Shown: positions 58,530 through 64,000 of the stretch, piece after piece
How the letters are laid out: every line of letters begins with the position of its first letter
How positions within the stretch are numbered: position 1 is the first letter of the stretch
DNA from: Pseudomonas tumuqii
GTDB taxonomy: Bacteria; Pseudomonadota; Gammaproteobacteria; Pseudomonadales; Pseudomonadaceae
DNA length: 64,000 bases
NCBI RefSeq assembly: GCF_013184545.1
Contig: NZ_JAAOJA010000005.1
Coordinates: forward strand, 248,001 to 312,000
Direction: 5' to 3'
Notes under the pieces: generated by a model
What the model saw: only the letters and a program-made list of their open reading frames with translations
The model's database searches: none
What the model was told of the DNA's origin: nothing
Translations under genes and position numbers: made by a program

Positions 58530-60179
58530 ATGAGCAGTGAAGGCAAAGCACCCGCCTGGCTCGATGAACTGCGCCTGGCCTACGAGAGCGGCGCCCATGG
58601 CCAGTTCGTGCTCTATGGCAACGTCGCCGATCGCTTCCCCCTGGACGGCCGCCTGGTCAGCCTGACCCGCTACCTCGAGGCCAGGCTGCTCGGCACCTTC
58701 GACCTGGTGTTCCTCTACGATCCGGGCAATGGCCTGAGCCTGCTGCGTGGCGGCGAGCGTTTCGCCCAGTGGCCGGCGGCGGAGCAGGTCAGGCCCTGGC
58801 CCCATGAGCCGCGCGCGGCGATCGAGCTGATCAGCCGCTACCTGCGCTACCGCGCCAACCTGCAGGCGCTGGGTCGTGGCGACAACGAGCATGTGGCGGT
58901 GATTCTGCGCGGCGCCGAGCTGGTCCTGCCGGCCAGCCGCCAGGGCGATTTCGCCAGCGCCAGCCTGGCCAGCCTGGTGCGCGACTGGGCCGCCGAGCCG
59001 CCGTTCAGCGACATGGCCTTCGCCAGCCTGCTGCTCGCCGACAACCTCAATGACCTGCACCCGCTGGTGGCCAACAACCCACGCATCGACCGGGTACAGG
59101 TACCGCTGCCGGATGCCGACAGCCTCGGCCAGTGCCTGGCGCAGCTGCGCCTGGATCATCCTGCCGCCTTCGCCAGCGAAGACAACGGCACGGTGCAGGC
59201 CCTCGCCGGGGTCAGCCTCAGTGCCCTGACCAGCCTGGTCAAACGCCGCGCCCACCAGGGCAAGGTGCTCGGCGCCCAGGACTGGGTCGAAGCCAAGAAG
59301 GAGCTGGTGGAAAGCGACAGCGCCGGCCTGGTGGAATTCATCGAGTCGAAACGTACCCTGGACGACTACCACGCCCAGGACGCGCTGAAAATCTGGCTGC
59401 GCCAGGACATGGCGCTGTGGCAGGCCGCCGACCTGCGCGCGCTGCCCAAGGGCTATATCTTTTGCGGTCCGGTGGGCACCGGCAAGACCTACCTGGTCGA
59501 GTGCCTGGCCGGCGAGGCCGGGGTGCCGGTGGTCAAGCTGAAGAACTTCCGCGACCGCTGGGTCGGTTCCAGCGAGGGCAATCTGGAGAAGATCTTCCGC
59601 CTGATCCGCGGCCTGGGCCGCTGCATCGTATTCATCGACGAAGCCGACCAGACCCTCGGCAAGCGCGACGGCGGCAGTGGCGACAGCGGCCTGTCCGGCC
59701 GCCTCTATTCGATGATCGCCCAGGAGATGGGCGACGCCGACAACCGCGGCAAGGTGATCTGGATACTCGCCTCCTCGCGTCCCGACCTGATCGAGGTCGA
59801 CCTCAAGCGTCCGGGTCGGGTCGACGTGAAGATCCCGCTGCTGCCGACCACCACGGTCGAGGAAAGCGCCGCCCTGCTCAGGGCCCTGCTGGGGCGCTTC
59901 GAGCTCAAGCTGGAAATCAAAGCCCTGGTGAAACTGCCGCTGCCGCTGCTGCTCACCCCCGGCGCCGCCGAGGCGCTGGCGGTGAAGGTCTACCGCCAGG
60001 TGCGCACCGCGCAGATGCAGCCCCTGGCGGCGCTCGAGCATTGCCTGCAGGGTTATCAGCCGCCGGTGGCCGAGCAGGTGCTGCGCCTGCAGATGAGCAT
60101 CGCCATCCGCGAAGCCACGGATATGGCCTTCGTTCCCGAATCCTTGCGCCACCTCGCTCAGGAGAACCTCAGCCCATGA
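58530..60179 (+). CDS. Classic AAA+ ATPase paired with PspA
   Basis: 549 residues. The C-terminal AAA module has Walker A GPVGTGKT (313-320), the pore-loop region FRDRWVGSSEGNLEKIF, Walker B CIVFIDEADQT with D370/E371, sensor 1 WILASSRPDL and arginine finger in LKRPGRVD, all consistent with an active Vps4/FtsH/Cdc48-type ring. The N-terminal 280 residues (GQFVLYGNVADRFPLDG and AVILRGAELVLP) look like a degenerate P-loop-like domain. No membrane segment or protease motif. It starts nine bases after pspA and overlaps the next gene by ATGA. Likely disassembles or remodels PspA polymers. Confidence 0.85.
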   Translation: MSSEGKAPAWLDELRLAYESGAHGQFVLYGNVADRFPLDGRLVSLTRYLEARLLGTFDLVFLYDPGNGLSLLRGGERFAQWPAAEQVRPWPHEPRAAIELISRYLRYRANLQALGRGDNEHVAVILRGAELVLPASRQGDFASASLASLVRDWAAEPPFSDMAFASLLLADNLNDLHPLVANNPRIDRVQVPLPDADSLGQCLAQLRLDHPAAFASEDNGTVQALAGVSLSALTSLVKRRAHQGKVLGAQDWVEAKKELVESDSAGLVEFIESKRTLDDYHAQDALKIWLRQDMALWQAADLRALPKGYIFCGPVGTGKTYLVECLAGEAGVPVVKLKNFRDRWVGSSEGNLEKIFRLIRGLGRCIVFIDEADQTLGKRDGGSGDSGLSGRLYSMIAQEMGDADNRGKVIWILASSRPDLIEVDLKRPGRVDVKIPLLPTTTVEESAALLRALLGRFELKLEIKALVKLPLPLLLTPGAAEALAVKVYRQVRTAQMQPLAALEHCLQGYQPPVAEQVLRLQMSIAIREATDMAFVPESLRHLAQENLSP

Positions 60180-61033
60180 GTGGCGGACGCTATCTCTGGG
60201 CGGCCTTCAATGCCCGCCCGCTGGGCATGCCGCTGGCGCCGAACTGGTTCGGTCTGGCCGCGTTCGCCTTGCTCGGCGCCTTTGTCAGCCCCGGCTTCTG
60301 GCTGCTCGGCGCAGGCCTGGAGCTGGGTTATCTGATGCTGCTGGCGCGCAGCGCGCGTTTTCGCCGCACCGTGGATGCCCGGCAAGTGCAGCCGACCGAT
60401 CCTGCCGGGCAACGTTACGAGGCCAGCCTGGCACTCCTCGATGCGGCGCAGCGCCAGCGTCAGCAGCTGGTCGAGGCGCGTGCCCGCGAGGTGCTGCAGC
60501 TGCTGGCGCGCTCGCCCTTGATGGCCTCGCACGCCGACAGCCTGGAGCAACTGGTGTGGCTCAACCTGCGTCTGCTGGTGGCCGGCCAGGCGCTGAGCGT
60601 GGTGGCCGACACCGCCACCCGCGAGAGCGCCGAACTGCAGCAGCAGGAAGCGCAGATCGATGCGCGCCTCGCCAGCACCGAGCTTAACGACGAGTTGCGC
60701 CGCAGCCTGGAACAGCAGAAGCAGGTGATAGACGCGCGCCAGGCGGCCCATGTCGAAGGCCTGCGGCGCAAGGAGCATGTCGATGCCGAGCTGCAGCGTA
60801 TCGAACAGCAGATCGCCCTGATCCGCGAACAGACCCTGCTGGCCACCGACGAGGAGCAGATCGGCATGGCGCTGAACGCCCTGACCTCCTCGTTCAACGA
60901 GGCCAGCCGCTGGCTGAACAGCCAGCGCGACCTGCTCGGCGTGCTCGAACTCAACGAACACCAGGCCCTGCCGCGCTACGTGCTGCAGGACCCAGGCGGA
61001 AAACCGGCGAAAGGCCAGTCGCTTCGACATTGA
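60176..61033 (+). CDS. Membrane-anchored coiled-coil protein of the PspA-AAA cluster
   Basis: 285 residues, begun by ATGA overlap with the ATPase. Two hydrophobic segments lie near the N-terminus (about residues 22-58: NWFGLAAFALLGAFVSPGFW, then LLGAGLELGYLMLLA), followed by a cytoplasmic coiled coil (about 75-245, rich in Gln, Glu, Leu) and a short tail. No family recognised. By position it may anchor PspA or the ATPase to the inner membrane. Confidence 0.75.
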   Translation: MSGGRYLWAAFNARPLGMPLAPNWFGLAAFALLGAFVSPGFWLLGAGLELGYLMLLARSARFRRTVDARQVQPTDPAGQRYEASLALLDAAQRQRQQLVEARAREVLQLLARSPLMASHADSLEQLVWLNLRLLVAGQALSVVADTATRESAELQQQEAQIDARLASTELNDELRRSLEQQKQVIDARQAAHVEGLRRKEHVDAELQRIEQQIALIREQTLLATDEEQIGMALNALTSSFNEASRWLNSQRDLLGVLELNEHQALPRYVLQDPGGKPAKGQSLRH

Positions 61034-61073
61034 TGGGCTGCTGCACCCAGGCTTATTCGGGTCATGGAACCGG

Positions 61074-61142
61074 GTAGGGTGGATGACGCTTCACCCATCC
61101 ACCATCGACGATGGTGGATGAAAAAGTCGTCATCCACCCTAC
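61074..61142. repeat. GTAGGGTGGATGACG-type palindromic repeat, copy 2
   Basis: Same architecture as 2906-2975: outer GTAGGGTGGATGACG and CGTCATCCACCCTAC, inner CCATCCACCAT...ATGGTGGATG. It lies in the gap before the solute-binding/OmpA gene. Confidence 0.92.
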
Positions 61143-61153
61143 GCTGTCGCAGA

Positions 61154-61174
61154 CCGTAGCCCGTAGCCCGTAGC
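61154..61174. repeat. Triple tandem CCGTAGC
   Basis: Three direct copies of CCGTAGC, followed by CCGGATGAAATCCG as in the GTAGCCCGG repeats. Looks like slippage at the end of a repeat element. Confidence 0.75.
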
Positions 61175-61258
61175 CCGGATGAAATCCGCGGAGCGGTTCG
61201 GGCGGTAAACACTTTTGATTGGCGGGCCGCTGGCTCGCATCCGACAGGGAGAGGCGTC

Positions 61259-62941
61259 ATGTATTCATCCGCAACCAGGCAGCGCCAACAGGGCAGTGCC
61301 GCTGGCAAGCTGCTGACCATATTGCTGGTGCTCGGCCTGCTCGGCCTGGGCGCCTGGCTGGTCGGCAAGGACATGCTCAAGGACGGTGGCGACAGCGTGC
61401 TCGGCGGCCTGCCCGCCAGTCTCGGAGTGGCAGCTGGGCCCGAACCGGTCGAGCCGGTCAGCGGCACGCCGACCCTGCAATCGGCGGCGCCCTACGAGAT
61501 GAAGAACAACATCATCGACGTCGACATCAGCGAGTATGCCGGTTATGGCGGCCTGATCGTCGCCAACGGCGGGCTGGCGCCCAACCCCGAGTCGTTCTTC
61601 GCCAAGCAGTACGGTTTCCAGCTGCGCCTGAACAAGGGCGAGAGCGAGGAATGGTCGGCGCTGAACAACGGTCAGATGGCCGCGGTGGCGACCACTGCCG
61701 ATGTGCTGGCGGTGCTCGGCAGGCAGTTCGAGGTCACGGTGCCGGCGCAGATCGCCTTCTCCCGCGGCGCCGACCAGGTGGTGGTGGACAGCGCCATCGC
61801 CAGCGTCAACCAGCTCAAAGGCAAGGTGCTCGGCGCCACCCAGTTCAACGAGAGCGAGTTCTTTATTCGCTACCTGGCCTCCGAAGCCGGTGTGCCGGTC
61901 AAGGTGCTGCGCGACCTGGACGCCCGGCCGGGGCCGAACGAGCTGGGCCTGGTGTTCTACGAGGATGCCTTTATCGCCTGCGATGCCTACGCCGCCGAAC
62001 TGACCGGCAAGCAGCGCCTGAACGGCTGCGTCGGCTGGTCGCCGCGCACCGACGAGGTGGTCGAACAGTCCGCCGGTGCGGCGAAGATGCTGGTATCCAA
62101 CCGCAACCTGCTGGTGGTGGCGGACATCCTGGTGGTCAACAAGGGCTTCGCCAGCGCTCACCCTGAGATCGTCAAAGGCCTGGTGCATGGCCTGCTGGAA
62201 GGCAACCGCCTGCTACGCGACGATCCCAGGACCCATGCCGGCGTAGTCGCCCAGGTGTTCGGCTGGACGCCGGAGGAAACCCTCGACGAGCTGAGCAAGG
62301 TGCACCTGAGCAACCTGCCGGAGAACCTGGCGTTCTTCGATGGCAGCATCGATTCGGCCGGTTCCTTCCAGGGCATCTTCCAGTCTTCGGTGCTGGCCTA
62401 TGGCGCACTGATCCGCAACCCGGCCGACCCGGCGCGCTTCGCCGATCTGCAGCACCTCAAGGCGCTGGCCGAGAGCGGCCAGTTCAAGGACCAGAGCATC
62501 GCCATCGCACCGATCCGCACCAGCGGCAAGGTCGCCCTGGAAGGCGACGCGCTGCTGAGCAAGGACATCCGCTTCTTCTTCGAGCCGAATTCGGCGGAGC
62601 TGGATAAGCAGGCCAAAGACAACCAGGACTACCTGGACACTATCAAGCAGTTCCTCCAGGTCAGCCCCGGCTCCATCGTGCTGCTGCGCGGCCATGTGGA
62701 TAACGCCATGGTCGGCGAGTTCGAGCGCCAGGGCGGCCCGGCGCTGCTGCGCAAGATGGCGCTGAAGGCCATGGAGCTGTCGCGCCAGCGCACCCAGGCG
62801 GTCAAGGAAGCGCTGCTGGCGCGCCATCCGGGGATCGCCGAGGAGCGCATCGAACTGGTCGGCCGTGGCTGGGAAGAGCCAATGAGTCAGGACAGCGAGC
62901 AGAACCGCCGGGTCGAGGTGCAGTGGTTCACCCTCGAATAG
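61259..62941 (+). CDS. Solute-binding protein fused to an OmpA peptidoglycan-binding domain
   Basis: 560 residues. An N-terminal signal anchor (about 17-36, LLTILLVLGLLGLGAWLVG) keeps it in the inner membrane. Residues about 80-400 resemble NMT1/taurine-type ABC substrate-binding proteins (GLIVANGGLAPNPESFF, FSRGADQVVVDSAIASV, FNESEFFIRYLA), and residues about 440-560 an OmpA domain (RFFFEPNSAELD, LLRGHVDN, NRRVEVQWF) that binds peptidoglycan. AGGGAG precedes the ATG. There is no ABC ATPase or permease beside it, so it is more likely a sensor or tether than an importer. Last gene of the PspA-AAA cluster after a 225-base gap containing repeats. Confidence 0.82.
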   Translation: MYSSATRQRQQGSAAGKLLTILLVLGLLGLGAWLVGKDMLKDGGDSVLGGLPASLGVAAGPEPVEPVSGTPTLQSAAPYEMKNNIIDVDISEYAGYGGLIVANGGLAPNPESFFAKQYGFQLRLNKGESEEWSALNNGQMAAVATTADVLAVLGRQFEVTVPAQIAFSRGADQVVVDSAIASVNQLKGKVLGATQFNESEFFIRYLASEAGVPVKVLRDLDARPGPNELGLVFYEDAFIACDAYAAELTGKQRLNGCVGWSPRTDEVVEQSAGAAKMLVSNRNLLVVADILVVNKGFASAHPEIVKGLVHGLLEGNRLLRDDPRTHAGVVAQVFGWTPEETLDELSKVHLSNLPENLAFFDGSIDSAGSFQGIFQSSVLAYGALIRNPADPARFADLQHLKALAESGQFKDQSIAIAPIRTSGKVALEGDALLSKDIRFFFEPNSAELDKQAKDNQDYLDTIKQFLQVSPGSIVLLRGHVDNAMVGEFERQGGPALLRKMALKAMELSRQRTQAVKEALLARHPGIAEERIELVGRGWEEPMSQDSEQNRRVEVQWFTLE

Positions 62942-62954
62942 CCCAGGTGCCGCG

Positions 62955-62990
62955 GTAGGGTGCGCGGGGCCGCCTAGGCCGTGCGCACCA
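62955..62990. repeat. Truncated GTAGGGTGCGC...GTGCGCACCA repeat
   Basis: Matches the reverse complement of one half of the 55554-55629 repeat (GGGGCCGCCTAGG shared). Only one side is present. Confidence 0.7.
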
Positions 62991-63026
62991 CAGGCATCGA
63001 ACCGCAACACACTGTTCAGCAGGCGG

Positions 63027-63827
63027 CTAGCGGTGGTTAGCCGCCACAACCTGCGCCACGCGCTGGCGGCAGGCCGCGCCGAAGGCCTGGAAGATCTTCA
63101 CCGAGTCGGGGTTTGCGCTGGCCTGCCATTCCGGGTGCCACTGCACCGCCAGGGTGAACTGCGCCAGGCCGGGGGCATGGATGGCTTCGATCAGGCCGTC
63201 TTCGGCGTAGGCCAGGGCTTCAAGGCCCTCGCCCAGGCTGGCGATGCCCTGGCCGTGCAGCGAATTGATGCTGATCTCATCCTTGCCCAGCAATTCGGCC
63301 AGCCAGCTGCCGGGTACCAGACGCACGCTGTGGCTTTCGCCGTACTGCACATCCACCGGGTCGTCGGAATCCTCGCGGTGGTCGTCGAAGTCGCCGACGG
63401 CATAGAGTTTCTGGTGGATGTCACCACCCAGGGCCACGTTGATTTCCTGCATGCCGCGGCAGATGCCGAAGATCGGCAGGCCGCGCGCGATGGCGGCGCG
63501 GATCAACGGCAGGTCGAACAGGTCGCGATCGCGGTCCTGGGCCTTGTCCGGGGTGAGGTTTTCCTGGTTGTACAGTGCCGGGTCGATGTTGCTGCCGGCG
63601 CCGGTGAGGTACACGCCGTCGACCATGTCGAGGTATTGCTCGAGGTCGTCGTTGCCGCAGCAGGTCGGTGCCAGCAGCGGCACGCAGCCGGAGAGCTCGA
63701 CGAGGGGGACAATGTATTTGTGGGTCATCACCTGATAGGCATGCCCTTTGCGTTCCTGAGCGCCCATGGACATGAGGACCACGGGCTTGCGTTTGGCGTT
63801 GGAGAGAGTGCCGCTGTTGTTGGACAT
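63027..63827 (-). CDS. Gamma-glutamyl-gamma-aminobutyrate hydrolase family (PuuD/SpuA)
   Basis: 266 residues. Class I glutamine amidotransferase-like hydrolase that releases GABA from gamma-glutamyl-GABA in putrescine catabolism. The nucleophile Cys lies in IFGICRGMQEINVALGG, and the His/Glu pair in VQWHPEWQ. The N-terminal beta-strand KPVVLMSMGAQ and LTGAGSNIDPALY are typical. Ribosome site AAGGTG before the ATG. Pseudomonads have several SpuA/PauD paralogues; which one this is cannot be told, so no symbol is given. Confidence 0.9.
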   Translation of the reverse strand: MSNNSGTLSNAKRKPVVLMSMGAQERKGHAYQVMTHKYIVPLVELSGCVPLLAPTCCGNDDLEQYLDMVDGVYLTGAGSNIDPALYNQENLTPDKAQDRDRDLFDLPLIRAAIARGLPIFGICRGMQEINVALGGDIHQKLYAVGDFDDHREDSDDPVDVQYGESHSVRLVPGSWLAELLGKDEISINSLHGQGIASLGEGLEALAYAEDGLIEAIHAPGLAQFTLAVQWHPEWQASANPDSVKIFQAFGAACRQRVAQVVAANHR

Positions 63828-64000
63828 AGATCACCTTGGGGCAGGGAGAGCCTGCCGTTGCTGTGCAGGAAGGGCCGTCGCGGCGGCGCTGCTTCCTGTT
63901 TGTTGCCGGTGTCGACCAGGCGGCAGAGGCTTGCCGGGAGGGAGGCGGTTGAACCTGTTCTCGGCGCTCTCTGGCAGTCGAAACACCGGCTCAGTCTGCC
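63828..64000. other. Upstream region of the GABA hydrolase, cut by the window end
   Basis: 173 bases. Contains a short GGCAGG/CCTGCC hairpin but no gene and no certain promoter. Confidence 0.5.

Overview
The window is a chromosomal stretch of a high-GC gammaproteobacterium, almost certainly a Pseudomonas. The order metNIQ, small lipoprotein, znuBC-zur/znuA, split nrdJ, thrB, DUF2782, polA, ErsA sRNA, engB, two c-type cytochromes, dsbA, dgcH, ampDh2, kinB-algB closely follows the P. aeruginosa chromosome as I remember it. Other neighbours (cyoE-sco, a TRAP-TAXI transporter, recCBD, a PspA-AAA module) and many GTAG...CTAC palindromic repeats argue for a species other than P. aeruginosa. No phage, IS transposase, CRISPR array, tRNA or rRNA was seen.

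Layout. 1-1454: the end of the heme/copper assembly pair cyoE-sco for cytochrome oxidase. 1478-2877: a VOC protein divergent from a LysR regulator. 3057-5606: methionine ABC importer metNIQ. 5778-9926: a lipoprotein and the zinc regulon znuBC-zur/znuA with a Zur-box-like palindrome between zur and znuA. 10221-12479: a methyltransferase and a ferric-reductase-like flavocytochrome. 12949-15830: B12-dependent ribonucleotide reductase in two genes. 15850-16800 and 16831-17115: thrB and DUF2782. 17190-20975: polA, a Spot 42-position sRNA (ErsA) behind a good AlgU promoter, and engB. 21225-25889: cytochromes and the dsbA-phosphatase-dgcH operon. 25898-32044: DASH-type cryptochrome, MarC, AmpDh2, and the alginate two-component pair kinB-algB. 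32277-34164: a triple-BON periplasmic protein with a sigma-54 promoter candidate, then small membrane proteins. 34341-41224: a SpmA-SpmB fusion, a DUF5924/DUF2914 protein, an Aer-like chemoreceptor next to a globin-coupled GGDEF-EAL enzyme, and a small unknown gene. 41446-45166: TRAP-TAXI transporter. 45218-48268: Na/Pi-PhoU transporter and an orphan PilU-like ATPase. 48577-57483: recC-recB-recD. 57765-62941: PspA, AAA+ ATPase, membrane coiled-coil protein, and a solute-binding/OmpA fusion. 63027-63827: gamma-glutamyl-GABA hydrolase.

Several parts share an envelope and surface-lifestyle theme: AlgU-type control of ErsA, AlgB/KinB, BON and DUF1328 proteins, two diguanylate cyclases, and PspA. 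The most interesting uncharacterised unit is the PspA-AAA-coiled coil-SBP/OmpA cluster, which looks like a bacterial ESCRT-III/Vps4-type pair with a cell-wall-tethered sensor. Second is the terminator-like leader squeezed directly in front of the globin-coupled GGDEF-EAL gene, which leaves no room for a promoter after it.
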